The notes under the pieces are model-generated. The model made no database searches, was not told the DNA's origin, and saw only the letters and a list, made by a program, of their open reading frames with translations. Positions 38,939 through 50,383 of a stretch of 64,000 bases of DNA are shown in pieces (position 1 is the first letter of the stretch; every line of letters begins with the position of its first letter). The stretch spans positions 124,001 through 188,000 of the forward strand of contig NZ_PNJG02000001.1 in NCBI RefSeq assembly GCF_003226895.2, read 5' to 3'. The stretch is from Kocuria tytonis. Its GTDB lineage: Bacteria; Actinomycetota; Actinomycetes; Actinomycetales; Micrococcaceae. A program made the position numbers and the translations under genes.

Positions 38939-40465
38939 TCACCCCGCGTGCGATTCGGCGAGCTGCAGCAGGGTGCGCACCCCGAAGCCCGTCCCTTCCT
39001 TGGGGGTGTACCCCCACGGCTGCGACTCGTTGAAGGACGGACCGGCGATGTCGATGTGCGCCCACGGCACGCGGCGACCGTCGTGCTCGGGGACGAACTC
39101 GCGCAGGAACAGCCCCGCCACGAGCATCCCGCCGTGCTTGTCGCCCATGTTCTTCAGGTCCGCCACGAACGAGTCCAGCGAGGGCCGCAGGTGCTCCGGC
39201 AGCGGCATGGGCCACGCCGGTTCGCCCGCGCGGGCGGCGGCGTCCACCACGAGGCCGCGGGCGGCGTCGTCGCCCATGACGCCCGCGGTGCGCACGCCGA
39301 GCGCGGCCATCTGCGCGCCGGTGAGGGTCGCGATGTCCACGAGCACGTCCGGGTTCTCCTGGCCGGCGGCCCAGAGGCCGTCCGCGAGCACGAGGCGCCC
39401 CTCGGCGTCCGTGTTGAGCACCTCCACGGTGTGGCCGCTGTGCATGGTGAGCACGTCACCGGGGCGGGTCGCGGAGCCGGACGGCAGGTTCTCCGCGAGG
39501 CACAGCCACCCGGTCACGGCCACGGGCAGCTCGAGGGCGGCCGCGGCGAACACTGTGCTCAGCACCGCGGCGGCGCCGGCCATGTCCGACTTCATGGTCA
39601 TCATCGAGGCCGGGGGCTTCAGCGAGAGTCCACCGGAGTCGAACGTGATGCCCTTGCCCACGAGCGCCACGTGCTTCTGCGCCCGTGCCGGGGACCAGCG
39701 CAGCTTGACCAGGCGCGGGCCGTTGACCGAGCCCTGGCCCACACCCAGCAGGCCGCCGTAGCTGCCGCGGGCGAGCTCCTTCTCCGCGAGCACCTCCACC
39801 TTGACCCTGGTGCCCTTGGCCGCGGCCACGGCCACGTCCGCCACGAACTCGGGGGTGGCGGTGTCGGGGGAGAGGTCCACCAGGGTGCGGGTCAGACGCA
39901 CGGCACGGGTGACGTGGGCCGCGCGGGTGAGCGCCGCCTTCGCCTCCCTGCCGAGGTTCTTGGGTGCGAACACCGCGGCGGAGACCAGCGGCCGGTTCTC
40001 CTCGGAACGCGTGCGGGCCTTCTGCGCCGTGTACTCGAAGGCGCCCAGGCCGATGCCCTCGGCCACGGCCTGCACGTCCGCCACGGAGGTGACCTCGAAG
40101 GCGACGACGGCCGACGCCGCCCGCCCCTGGAGGCCGCGCACCGCGGCACCGGCCGCGCGACGCAGGTTCTCCAGGCGCTCGTCGCCCTCGCCGCGACCCA
40201 GACCCGTGAAGACCACGAGGGAGGCGCGGACCTCCTCCGGTGCGGGCACCACCACCACGCGGTCGAGCGTGCCGGAGGCACCGGCCCGCTGCGCGAGCTC
40301 CGTCAGGCGACGCCGCACGCCCGCCTTGATCTCCCCGGGGAGGGCCGGGGCGCCGTCGTGGCCGACGCCCAGGACGAGTGCGTCTGCGGGGGAGTCCCCC
40401 AGCGGCTTGGCGGTGGCCGTGAGGGCCACCTCGTGGGTCGTGAGGATCTCTTGCGCTGTGGTCAC
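38939..40465 (-). CDS. pepA: Leucyl aminopeptidase, M17 family, 508 aa
   Basis: The dinuclear zinc site is spelled out by VGKGITFDSGGLSLKP and the M17 signature NTDAEGRLVLADGLW. It cleaves N-terminal residues from peptides. GTG at 40465 (VTTAQEILTTHEVALT) with AAAGGA upstream; the longer reading up to 40825 lacks a site and covers the promoter region. Confidence 0.94.
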   Translation of the reverse strand: MTTAQEILTTHEVALTATAKPLGDSPADALVLGVGHDGAPALPGEIKAGVRRRLTELAQRAGASGTLDRVVVVPAPEEVRASLVVFTGLGRGEGDERLENLRRAAGAAVRGLQGRAASAVVAFEVTSVADVQAVAEGIGLGAFEYTAQKARTRSEENRPLVSAAVFAPKNLGREAKAALTRAAHVTRAVRLTRTLVDLSPDTATPEFVADVAVAAAKGTRVKVEVLAEKELARGSYGGLLGVGQGSVNGPRLVKLRWSPARAQKHVALVGKGITFDSGGLSLKPPASMMTMKSDMAGAAAVLSTVFAAAALELPVAVTGWLCLAENLPSGSATRPGDVLTMHSGHTVEVLNTDAEGRLVLADGLWAAGQENPDVLVDIATLTGAQMAALGVRTAGVMGDDAARGLVVDAAARAGEPAWPMPLPEHLRPSLDSFVADLKNMGDKHGGMLVAGLFLREFVPEHDGRRVPWAHIDIAGPSFNESQPWGYTPKEGTGFGVRTLLQLAESHAG

Positions 40466-40676
40466 TGTGATGTCCTTTCGCGGGTGGCTGTACCGGGGTG
40501 TGCGGTGCGGGTGGCCGCGGCCCCGGGGCGCGGGGCGCCGGTGTGACACCGATCCTAGCCATGGCCGTGCGGGCCGCGCGGGGAATACCCGGTGACACCG
40601 CGCGCGTTGCCAGTGACAACACCGGTGCGCACCCCCGTGCTGCTCGCGCACCCTGGCCCGTTCCCGAGGAGGAGAA

Positions 40677-41606
40677 GTGCTGGATCCCACGGCCCTGTAC
40701 CTGGGCAACCCCGCTCTGCTGGGTGACGACAGGCTGCGTGGCCTGCCCATGATCGTGGCACTGTCCGGATACGTGGAGGCCGGGCACCTGGCGGGCCAGA
40801 TCGAGGCGGTGATCCTGGACTCCATGCCGAGCGAGACGGTGGCGCGGTTCGACCTGGACCAGCTCTACGACTACCGCTCGCGGCGGCCCCGGGTGAAGTT
40901 CGCGGAGGACCACTTCGAGGAGTGGGAGGCGCCCGAGCTGAACCTCAGCGTGGTCACGGACGGGCTGGACCGGCACTTCCTGCTGCTGACGGGCCCGGAG
41001 CCGGACACCCAGTGGGAGCGCTTCGCCTCCGCGGTGGTGGGTCTGGCGCAGCGGCTGCAGGTCAGCCTGGTGGCCCTCGTGGGCGGCATCCCCATGCCGG
41101 TCCCGCACACCCGCCCCGTCCTGGTCACCGCGCACGGCCCGCGCGCGGACCTGCTGCCGCACATCGAGGGCGCCCGGCCCACGTTCGAGGTCAGCGCGTC
41201 CGCCTCCCACCTGCTGGAGCTGCGGCTGCAGGAGGGCGGGATCGACCACGTGGGACTGTCCGTGCACGTGCCCCAGTACCTCGCGGAGTCCTACCTGCCC
41301 CAGGCGGCCGTGGCGGCGCTGGAGTACCTCAGCGCGGTCACGGGGCGCACGCTGCCCACGGACGAGCTGCGCGAGGCCTCGCGGGACGTGATCCGCCAGA
41401 TCGACGAGCAGGCCAGCGCCTCGCCCGAGGTCCAGGCCGTGATCGAGAACATGGAGCGGCGATACGATGACGTGGTGGACGCGTCCGCCCGCCGGTCCAT
41501 CCTCGCCGGGCCCGACGACGCCGATCTCCCCGACGCCGACGACCTCGGCGCCGCGGCCGAGGCGTTCCTCGCCGCCCGGAGCGAGCCGGACGACCACCAG
41601 CACTAG
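40677..41606 (+). CDS. PAC2-family protein, 309 aa
   Basis: The start LYLGNPALLGDDRLRGLPMI and LVALVGGIPMPVPHTRP follow the PAC2 (proteasome assembly chaperone) fold, and VSASASHLLELRLQEGGI, then HVGLSVHVPQYL, completes the core. Actinobacterial PAC2 proteins are thought to relate to proteasome or peptidase assembly, without proof for this one. GTG at 40677 with GAGGAGGAG upstream. Confidence 0.85.
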   Translation: MLDPTALYLGNPALLGDDRLRGLPMIVALSGYVEAGHLAGQIEAVILDSMPSETVARFDLDQLYDYRSRRPRVKFAEDHFEEWEAPELNLSVVTDGLDRHFLLLTGPEPDTQWERFASAVVGLAQRLQVSLVALVGGIPMPVPHTRPVLVTAHGPRADLLPHIEGARPTFEVSASASHLLELRLQEGGIDHVGLSVHVPQYLAESYLPQAAVAALEYLSAVTGRTLPTDELREASRDVIRQIDEQASASPEVQAVIENMERRYDDVVDASARRSILAGPDDADLPDADDLGAAAEAFLAARSEPDDHQH

Positions 41607-41670
41607 GCCCCCGGTAGCGGACCCGACCCGCGGGGCGTCGACACCTCAGCCCGTGGGAGGCCCCTCCAGC

Positions 41671-42966
41671 ATGTCCGTCGCAGCCACGCCGCCGCCGTCC
41701 CGGTACAAGGACTCACCCACGGCGTGGCTGATCCTCGCGGTGGGGGTGTTCACCTACTTCTCCGCGGTGGCGCAGCGGACCAGCTTCGGGGTGGCCACGG
41801 TGGAGGCGGCGGACCGCTTCCACACGGCGGCCTCGGAACTCTCCCTGTTCTCCATGATGCAGGTGCTGGTCTACGCCCTCCTGCAGGTGCCCGTGGGGGT
41901 CCTGGTGGACCGGTTCGGGCCCCGGATCCTCATCACCGTGGGCGCCGTGGCGATGGTCGCGGGTCAGCTGCAGCTCGCCGCGGCCCAGTCCGTGGCCGAA
42001 GGCGTGGTGGGGCGCATCCTCGTGGGCGCCGGGGACGCGGCCACGTTCGTGTGCGTCATGCGTCTGCTGCCCGTGTGGTTCTCCCCGCTGAAGGTCCCCA
42101 TGCTCTCGCAGGTGGTGGGCATGACCGGGAACCTGGGGCAGCTGTTCTCCGTGATCCCGTTCGCCGCGCTGCTGCACGCCCTGGGTTGGGTGCCCTCGTT
42201 CGCGGTCATGGCCGGGATCGCCCTGGTGGCCGCGCTGCTCTCGGGTCTCCTGCTGCGCAGCAACCCGCCCGGGGTGCGCGTGCTCGGTGACTCCCTGTCC
42301 CTCGCCTCCATCCGCACGTCCATGGGCCTGGCGCTGAGGGAGCCGGGCACCCAGCTGGGGTTCTGGGTCCACTTCACCGTGCAGTTCGTGGGCAACACCT
42401 TCGCACTGACGTGGGCATACCCCTACCTGCAGAACGCCCAGGGGCTGGACCCCACCCGGGCCTCCGCCGTGATGACGTGCTACGTGGTCTTCAACGTGGC
42501 GGTCGCGCCGCTGATCGGCAGGCTCAGTGCCCGCTTCGCACGCCGTCGTTCCCGCCTCGTGCTCGCGTGCTGCTTCGTGAGCTGGTCCGGCTGGGCGGTG
42601 CTGCTGATCTGGCCCGGTCACGCGCCCACGGCGGTCGTCTACGTGGCGGTCTGCATGATCGCGCTGTCCCTGCCCGCATCGATGATCGCGTTCGACATCG
42701 TGCGCGCCTTCAACCCGCCCCAGCGCGGCGGCACCGCCACGGGCCTGGCCAACGTGGGCGGCTTCGCGGCCTCCCTGCTGGCCATCTACGTGACCGGCCT
42801 CGTGCTGGACCTGCTGCACGGCGCGGGCATCTCCCGCTCCCTATACGACGGCGATGCGTTCCGTCCCGCGATCGCCGCCCAGGGGCTCGTGGCGCTGGCG
42901 GGCACGGTGGCCATCCTGCGGTGCACCGCCAAGGTGCGCAGGGCGCACGGAGCGGATGCGGTCTGA
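41671..42966 (+). CDS. MFS transporter, 431 aa
   Basis: Twelve hydrophobic helices with the loop 2-3 motif GVLVDRFGPRILITVGAV (motif A) and the second-half repeat GRLSARFARRRSRLVLA. ATG at 41671 (MSVAATPPPSRYKD) with GGGAGG upstream; upstream frame readings are spurious. The substrate is unknown; NarK-like and multidrug-like groups both look similar at this level. Confidence 0.85.
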   Translation: MSVAATPPPSRYKDSPTAWLILAVGVFTYFSAVAQRTSFGVATVEAADRFHTAASELSLFSMMQVLVYALLQVPVGVLVDRFGPRILITVGAVAMVAGQLQLAAAQSVAEGVVGRILVGAGDAATFVCVMRLLPVWFSPLKVPMLSQVVGMTGNLGQLFSVIPFAALLHALGWVPSFAVMAGIALVAALLSGLLLRSNPPGVRVLGDSLSLASIRTSMGLALREPGTQLGFWVHFTVQFVGNTFALTWAYPYLQNAQGLDPTRASAVMTCYVVFNVAVAPLIGRLSARFARRRSRLVLACCFVSWSGWAVLLIWPGHAPTAVVYVAVCMIALSLPASMIAFDIVRAFNPPQRGGTATGLANVGGFAASLLAIYVTGLVLDLLHGAGISRSLYDGDAFRPAIAAQGLVALAGTVAILRCTAKVRRAHGADAV

Positions 42967-43216
42967 CGACCCTGTCCGCCCGTCCGGGAGCCGCCGGGCC
43001 GTGGCGCGGGCGATGCCGCATCGCCGGACACCGCGGCTCGCGACCGCCGGGATCCGGCGGTCACGAGCGGGCCGGTCCGCGCGCCGGGTGCGTGAACCGG
43101 TCGACGCACGGCGAGCGCACTGCACCGCTTCCGCCTCCGGAACCACGACGGCGCGGTCGTCCACCGGGCCCGGCGTCACCGCAGCGGCTCGTGGCGCCGC
43201 GCGGCACCGTGGTGCC
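42967..43216. other. Intergenic region, no gene seen
   Basis: About 250 bp of GC-rich sequence with no convincing ORF, hairpin of note or ribosome site. A weak CACCGT lies six bases before the DUF4192 start. Confidence 0.5.
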
Positions 43217-44617
43217 ATGACGACCACACCCGATGCCGCGGACACCGTCCTGCTCCGTCACACCGAGGACCTCCTGGCCCTGATCCCGCACCAGGTGGGG
43301 CACACGCCCCGGAACACCTCGGTCCTGTTCTTCCCCGTGGCCGGTGGCAGCGCCCTGTGCCTCAGCATGGACACCCCCGGTGCGAGCACCGACGGGCGCG
43401 CGGCGGTCGAGGAGCTCACGGACGTCCTCAGCCGCGTCCGTCACCGCGGGGAGGTGGTGGTGGTCGTCTACTCGGACTCGGCGGGAGTGGACCACGGTGC
43501 GGTGGAGTCCCAGGTGCACGCCGCGCGGTGGGCGGGCATCCTCGACGGGCTGGGGCTGGACGCACTGCGCATCCTGGTCGTGGGCCCCACCCACTGGTGG
43601 GACTGCGAGGAACCGGAACGGGCCCTGCCGGCTCGGCTCATCCGGGACAGCGCCGTCAACGCCCAGCTGGTGGCCGCGGGCAGCGCCGAGGAGCCCGTGG
43701 CCCTGCGCGACGCCCCCGGACACAAGCAGCGGCTCGAACGCAGGGGTGCGCGGCTGCGGGAGGCCTGGCGGCGGCACGCGAGCACCACGGGGTCCGGTCC
43801 CACCGCGGGGAGCCATGCCCACGGCGGCCTGCTCGGGCCCACCACTGCGGGGGGCACGGGCGGGTCGGCGCTCGCCGAGGCCTGCGCGGGTCTCGAGTGC
43901 TGGCACCGCACGGTGTGCGAGGTGTCGCGCCGCCGGAGCGACTGGGTGGATGCCGTCCTCGCGTGTTCCGACGACCACCTGATCGTGCTGCTCACCGCGC
44001 TCGAGGACGGCCCCACCAGGGATGCGCTGTTCTACTCGTGGCTCACCGGCAGCCCCGACCGGGCGGCCGTCGCGCTCGTCGGCCTGCATGCCGCCGCGGC
44101 CCGGCTCAGCACCCCCGCCCAGGTGGCGGCCCCGCCGGAACCCGACGAGGAGGTTCTCCACGAGGCCCTGCGGTGCCTCGCCGCGGTGTCCGGGGAGTGG
44201 GACGGACCGCCGCACTGGGAGAGCCTCGAAAGTGCGTACCGGGTGCTCCAGGTGCTGGACGGGCTGCTGTGGGCCGGGGAAGCGGGGCCCGCAGCCAGGA
44301 GCCCCGCCGCGTCGGCGTGCTCCCGTCCGGTGTGCCCCGGCGGGACCACGCGGAAGCACCCGGCGGCACCGGGGACGGAACCGCTGCCCGCCGTGGTGGC
44401 GGCGCTGGCCCACCTGGAGTTCTACCGCGGCCGCTCCCGCACCGCGGCCCGCCTGCTGTCCGGGCTCGGGGATCGTTCCCGCGGGGCGGCGCCCGGGCGG
44501 TGCGCGGTTCGGGACGTCACCCACCGGATGAGCGCACTCACGGCGCCGTGGTGGTGCGCGGACCCGCGGTCCGCCTGGCCGGGACGGCACTGGTGGTCCC
44601 GGCAGGGCCCGGCCTGA
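43217..44617 (+). CDS. DUF4192 family protein, 466 aa
   Basis: DUF4192 proteins begin with LIPHQVGHTPRNTSVLFFPV and have a VVVVYSDS strand with a WWDCEEP segment, all seen here. A variable, Gly/Ser-rich centre is followed by a helical C-terminal half (VLHEALRCLAAVSGEWD). The family is found mainly in actinobacteria and its role is unknown. The ATG at 43217 was chosen because the open frame upstream has atypical composition; there is no ribosome site, so the mRNA may be leaderless. Confidence 0.8.
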   Translation: MTTTPDAADTVLLRHTEDLLALIPHQVGHTPRNTSVLFFPVAGGSALCLSMDTPGASTDGRAAVEELTDVLSRVRHRGEVVVVVYSDSAGVDHGAVESQVHAARWAGILDGLGLDALRILVVGPTHWWDCEEPERALPARLIRDSAVNAQLVAAGSAEEPVALRDAPGHKQRLERRGARLREAWRRHASTTGSGPTAGSHAHGGLLGPTTAGGTGGSALAEACAGLECWHRTVCEVSRRRSDWVDAVLACSDDHLIVLLTALEDGPTRDALFYSWLTGSPDRAAVALVGLHAAAARLSTPAQVAAPPEPDEEVLHEALRCLAAVSGEWDGPPHWESLESAYRVLQVLDGLLWAGEAGPAARSPAASACSRPVCPGGTTRKHPAAPGTEPLPAVVAALAHLEFYRGRSRTAARLLSGLGDRSRGAAPGRCAVRDVTHRMSALTAPWWCADPRSAWPGRHWWSRQGPA

Positions 44618-44745
44618 CGAGACCCGGCCGGCGCCAGCGCCCCCGGATCCCCCTCCCGGCGGCCGGGAACAAATCGGGGTGACCCGCGGTTGGTGCGGAT
44701 AGGACCCTCAGAGTCCCGGCAGCAGGGCACGCCCCGCGGCCGGAC

Positions 44746-44751
44746 TTGACA
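44746..44751 (+). promoter_or_regulatory. -35-like TTGACA upstream of sigA
   Basis: TTGACA at 44746, with a second TTGACC about 19 bp downstream, suggests one or two overlapping promoters for sigA; a matching -10 is not clear. Confidence 0.35.
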
Positions 44752-44818
44752 GGGTCATAGGTGTGTTGACCGCTAATGCGCGAACGCACCCGCAGATCTG
44801 TCCAACGAAAGGTTCTCC

Positions 44819-46488
<1,670 letters not shown>

Positions 46489-46489
<1 letters not shown>

Positions 46490-47262
46490 TGAGCGAGCAC
46501 AGGCGGCAGGACCGGGAACCGGGCGAGGGGCACAGGATGACGGACCGCGATTCCCAGGTGCAGGGGATCTTCAACCGCATCAACGCCTCCTACGACCGCA
46601 TCAACGGCCTGATGACCCTGGGCGGGCACGCCCGGTGGTGTCGCGAGGTGGCCCGGCTGGCCCAGGTGCCGCCGGGCGGTCGGCTGCTGGACATCGCCAC
46701 GGGAACGGGCGTGATCGCCCTCGCCGCGCGGCGTCGTGAACCCCGCGCCGAGATCGTGGGGGTGGACTTCTCCGAGAACATGCTGGCGGAGGCCCGCACC
46801 AAGCCGGGCGCGGACGGCATCACGTGGGAGTTCGCGGACGCGCACGAGCTGCGCTACGCGGACGAGTCCTTCGACGCGGTGACCCACGGCTACCTGCTGC
46901 GCAACGTGAGCGACGTGCCCCGCGTGCTGAGCGAGCAGCTCCGTGTGCTCAAGCCCGGTGGCCGGGTGGTGGTGCTCGAGACCGCACCCCCGCGCGGGCT
47001 GCTGAAGCTCGCGGTGTCCGCGGGCATGAGCGTGGTGCTGCCCCTGCTGGGGCAGCTGGTCGCGAAGGACAGGGACGCGTACGGCTACCTCAAGAGCTCC
47101 ACGCTGGGATTCATCCCGCCCGCCGAAGTGGCACGCCTCATGCGCGAGGCCGGGTTCCAGGACGTGGGGTACGAGAGCAAGTACCTCGGCACCAACGTGA
47201 TCCTGTGGGGGACCAAGCCCCCTGCCGCCCGCGACTCGGGCACGGGGACCGCGGCGGCCTGA
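46489..47262 (+). CDS. menG: Demethylmenaquinone methyltransferase, 257 aa
   Basis: Class I SAM methyltransferase of UbiE/MenG type: IFNRINASYDRINGLMTLGG is the N-terminal signature, LLDIATGTGVIALAAR binds SAM, and GYLLRNVSDVPRVLSEQLRV and VLETAPP continue the family. It performs the last step of menaquinone synthesis. ATG 46489 overlaps the sigA stop; an internal ATG at 46537 with GAGGGG upstream could be the real start, as the first 16 residues are not conserved in character. Confidence 0.92.
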
Positions 47263-47300
47263 GACCCGTCGCCGGGGCACGCGGTGCAGGAGGTGCCCAC

Positions 47301-47340
47301 GAGGAAGGGCGCGCATCCCACGGGATGCGCGCCCTTCCTC
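47301..47340 (+). terminator. Terminator after sigA-menG
   Basis: A perfect 19-bp stem (GAGGAAGGGCGCGCATCCC and complement) with a two-base loop. Confidence 0.8.
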
Positions 47341-47525
47341 GTGCCGAGCGGCCGCCCACGTCCGCTCGGCACCGCCGCGAATCCGGCCGACAGCGCGGCG
47401 AATCCGCCCGGCACCGCTTCGGATCCGGGCCACGCCTGCGGCGATTGCGGAGCCGACCGCTGCGGATGTGGAAGGCACCCCGGCAGTCCTGCAGGCACGG
47501 CGGTGACAAGGTCCCGGGAACGCGA

Positions 47526-47553
47526 CGCGGCCCGGGGATCATCCCCGGGCCGC
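47526..47553 (-). terminator. Terminator of the DUF7455 gene
   Basis: GCGGCCCGGGGAT pairs with ATCCCCGGGCCGC, 40 bp beyond the stop on the minus strand. Confidence 0.6.
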
Positions 47554-47592
47554 GAGCCGTTCACCGCCGGTGCTCGGCGGTCAGCGGTGGTC

Positions 47593-47793
47593 TCAGGCGC
47601 CGATCTTCTGGGTCTCGTCCTGCCATGTGGCCGCCATCGGACGGAGCTTGTCCTCGTTGGCACGGGCGTGGTGGGCGCAGAACAGCAGCTCGCCGCCGGT
47701 GGATTCGAGGACCACGCGCACGTAAGCCTGGGCACCGCAGGCGTCGCAGCGGTGGGTCGCGTTGAGTTCACGCGCTTCGAGTGTCGCGTTCAT
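47593..47793 (-). CDS. DUF7455 zinc-ribbon-like protein, 66 aa
   Basis: CDACGAQAYVRVVL supplies CxxC and LLFCAHHARANEDKL supplies CxxH, a compact zinc site. This short protein is conserved in actinobacteria as a single gene near sigA and topoisomerase genes. Function unknown. ATG at 47793 with GAGGAGGA upstream. Confidence 0.85.
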   Translation of the reverse strand: MNATLEARELNATHRCDACGAQAYVRVVLESTGGELLFCAHHARANEDKLRPMAATWQDETQKIGA

Positions 47794-48024
47794 GGGATCC
47801 TCCTCACAGGTGTGGAATGCGGCGCGCCATCGTGCACGGCCGCAGTGCGCTCACGGAACCTGTCCGTCGTCGAGTCGCACGTATCAGTACAACCCACGCG
47901 ACCCGGCAATGCTTCCCGAGGTGGGGCGGTTTCGCCCACCGCGCACAAACCGCGGCGGGCCGTCTAGAGTGATGAGGTCCCCAGTCGCCCCCGCGGCACA
48001 CCGACCTCCTGGAGAAGCTCCACC

Positions 48025-50133
48025 GTGACACCGTCCCGATCCGAATACAACGCCCGCCACCTCTCCGTCCTGGAGGGTCTGGAAGCGGTGCGCAAGCGCC
48101 CGGGCATGTACATCGGCTCCACGGACTCCCGCGGTCTGATGCACTGCCTGTGGGAGATCATCGACAACTCCGTGGACGAGGCCCTGGCGGGCTACGGCCA
48201 GGACATCGCACTGTTCCTGCACAGGGACGGTTCCGTGGAGGTCCACGACGACGGCCGCGGCATCCCCATCGACACCGAACCCCGCACCGGTCTGACCGGC
48301 GTGGAGGTGGTGTTCACCAAGCTGCACGCGGGTGGCAAGTTCGGCGGGGGCTCGTACTCCGCCTCGGGCGGGCTGCACGGCGTGGGGGCCTCGGTGGTCA
48401 ACGCGCTGTCCGCGCGCCTGGACGTCCAGGTGGACCGCGGCGGGAAGACCTACCAGATGTCCTTCAAGCGCGGTGAGCCGGGAACGTTCGCGGACAAGGG
48501 CGCACCGTCCCCGAGTGCGCCGTTCGAGCCGTTCACCACGGACTCCCACCTGAGGGTGGTGGGCAGGGCCAAGCGCGGCGTCACCGGAACCCGGATCCGC
48601 TACTGGGCGGACGACCAGATCTTCACCCCGGACGCCAGGTTCTCCACGGAGGAGCTGGTGCGCCGTGCGCGCCAGACCGCGTTCCTGATCCCCGGTTTGC
48701 GTATCACCGTCACGGACGAGCGACGGCTGCCGGGCACCCCGGGCGCGGACGGCCCGGTGGAGGAGGTCTTCCAGTACGACGGCGGGATCTCCGAGTTCGC
48801 CGAGTTCCTCGCCGTGGACGCCCCGGTCACGGACGTGTGGCGGCTGCAGGGTCAGGGCTCGTTCACCGAGCGCGTGCCCGTGCTGGACGGCTCCGGTCAC
48901 GCCCAGCTGCAGGACGTGGAGCGCACGTGCGAGGTGGACGTGGCCATGCGCTGGGGCGTGGGCTACGACACGACCGTGCGCTCGTTCGTGAACATCATCG
49001 CTACACCCAAGGGCGGCACGCACCTGAGCGGCTTCGAGAACGCCCTGCTCAAGACCCTGCGCAAGCAGGTGGACGCGAACTCCCGCAGGCTCAAGGCGGG
49101 CAACGACAAGCTCGAGAAGGACGACGTGCTCGCCGGACTCACGGCCGTGCTGACCGTGCGCCTGGCGGAGCCCCAGTTCGAGGGCCAGACCAAGGAGGTG
49201 CTGGGCACCCCCGCGGTGCGCCAGATCGTGGCAAAGGTGGTGGAGGGCGAGCTCACGAAGCAGCTGACCGCCACGAAGCGCGACGACAAGGCGCAGGCCG
49301 CTCAGCTGCTCGAGAAGGTCGTGGCGGAGATGAAGTCCCGCATCTCCGCACGGGTGCACAAGGAGACCCAGCGGCGCAAGAACGCACTGGAGACCTCGTC
49401 CATGCCCACCAAGCTCGTGGAGTGCCGCTCCGCGGACGTGGCCCGCTCCGAGCTGTTCATCGTGGAGGGGGACTCTGCGCTGGGCACGGCCCGGCTGGCC
49501 CGGAACTCCAACCACCAGGCGCTGCTGCCCATCCGCGGCAAGATCCTCAACGTGCAGAAGGCATCCATCACGGACATGCTCGCCAATGCCGAGTGCGCCG
49601 CCCTGATCCAGGTGATCGGTGCCGGTTCCGGGCGCAGCTTCGACATCGACGCCGCCCGCTACGGCAAGGTCATCATGATGACGGACGCGGACGTGGACGG
49701 CGCCCACATCCGCACCCTGCTGCTCACGCTGTTCTACCGCTACATGCGCCCGCTGGTGGAAGCCGGGCGGGTCTACGCCGCGGTGCCGCCGCTGCACCGC
49801 GTGCAGATCGTCAACCCCGGGTCCAAGGCCAACGAGATGGTCTACACCTACTCGGAGCGCGAGCTCGACACGCTGCTCGGGAGCCTGGAGGAGCAGGGCC
49901 GGCGCTACAAGGAGCCCATCCAGCGCTACAAGGGTCTGGGCGAGATGGATGCCGACCAGCTCGCGGAGACCACCATGGACATCCGCCACCGCGTGCTGCG
50001 CCGGGTGCGGGTCGCGGACGCGGAGGCTGCCGAGCGCGCGTTCTCGCTGCTCATGGGCTCGCAGGTGGCCCCGCGCAAGGACTTCATCGTCGCGGGCGCC
50101 TCGCACCTGAACCAGGAGCAGATCGACGCCTGA
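48025..50133 (+). CDS. parE: DNA topoisomerase IV (gyrase-type) subunit B, 702 aa
   Basis: GHKL ATPase: EIIDNSVDEALAGY, VHDDGRGIPID, HAGGKFGGGSYSASGGLHGV and NALSARL; the transducer with GGTHLSGFENALLKTLRKQ; TOPRIM motifs ELFIVEGDSALG and MMTDADVDGAHI; and the C-terminal QRYKGLGEMDADQLAETTMD. With ParC it decatenates and relaxes DNA using ATP. Many actinobacteria have only gyrase, near dnaA; a second pair placed here, convergent with a GyrA-like gene, is best read as topoisomerase IV. GTG at 48025. Confidence 0.9.
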   Translation: MTPSRSEYNARHLSVLEGLEAVRKRPGMYIGSTDSRGLMHCLWEIIDNSVDEALAGYGQDIALFLHRDGSVEVHDDGRGIPIDTEPRTGLTGVEVVFTKLHAGGKFGGGSYSASGGLHGVGASVVNALSARLDVQVDRGGKTYQMSFKRGEPGTFADKGAPSPSAPFEPFTTDSHLRVVGRAKRGVTGTRIRYWADDQIFTPDARFSTEELVRRARQTAFLIPGLRITVTDERRLPGTPGADGPVEEVFQYDGGISEFAEFLAVDAPVTDVWRLQGQGSFTERVPVLDGSGHAQLQDVERTCEVDVAMRWGVGYDTTVRSFVNIIATPKGGTHLSGFENALLKTLRKQVDANSRRLKAGNDKLEKDDVLAGLTAVLTVRLAEPQFEGQTKEVLGTPAVRQIVAKVVEGELTKQLTATKRDDKAQAAQLLEKVVAEMKSRISARVHKETQRRKNALETSSMPTKLVECRSADVARSELFIVEGDSALGTARLARNSNHQALLPIRGKILNVQKASITDMLANAECAALIQVIGAGSGRSFDIDAARYGKVIMMTDADVDGAHIRTLLLTLFYRYMRPLVEAGRVYAAVPPLHRVQIVNPGSKANEMVYTYSERELDTLLGSLEEQGRRYKEPIQRYKGLGEMDADQLAETTMDIRHRVLRRVRVADAEAAERAFSLLMGSQVAPRKDFIVAGASHLNQEQIDA

Positions 50134-50383
50134 CGGGCCGCCCGCCGCGGGGGCGACGATCGGTTGCGTCAGCGCGGCGGGGGAGCGCGACGTCGCCAGG
50201 TCGCGTCGGCAACCAGGTGGCTGTCCGTCTCGTCCCGGCGCCGGCGACGTCGTCCGGCGTGCCGCCGAGGAACCCCGCCCAGAGGAGCCCCGCCCGCGGG
50301 GGCCGCGTCCCGGCGTGATCCCGGGGGGACGCACCTCACCATCGGGAGGGAGCATCGGGCCCGCGGCGCCGGACGGCGGAGAC
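50134..50383. other. Spacer between convergent parE and parC, no gene seen
   Basis: About 250 bp without a supported gene; GC-rich, with short inverted patches but no clear terminator. Confidence 0.5.

Larger units (their letters stand above)
47263..47592. other. Intergenic region with two strong hairpins, no gene
   Basis: Between menG and the DUF7455 gene (330 bp). It contains the terminators at 47301-47340 and 47526-47553 and a short direct repeat GCGGCGAATCCG near 47395. No ORF has a ribosome site. Confidence 0.6.

Noticed and set aside
47395-47460. Short direct repeats GCGGCGAATCCG in the menG/DUF7455 spacer as regulatory sites
   Set aside because: Only two imperfect copies in GC-rich DNA with no nearby promoter; chance is likely.
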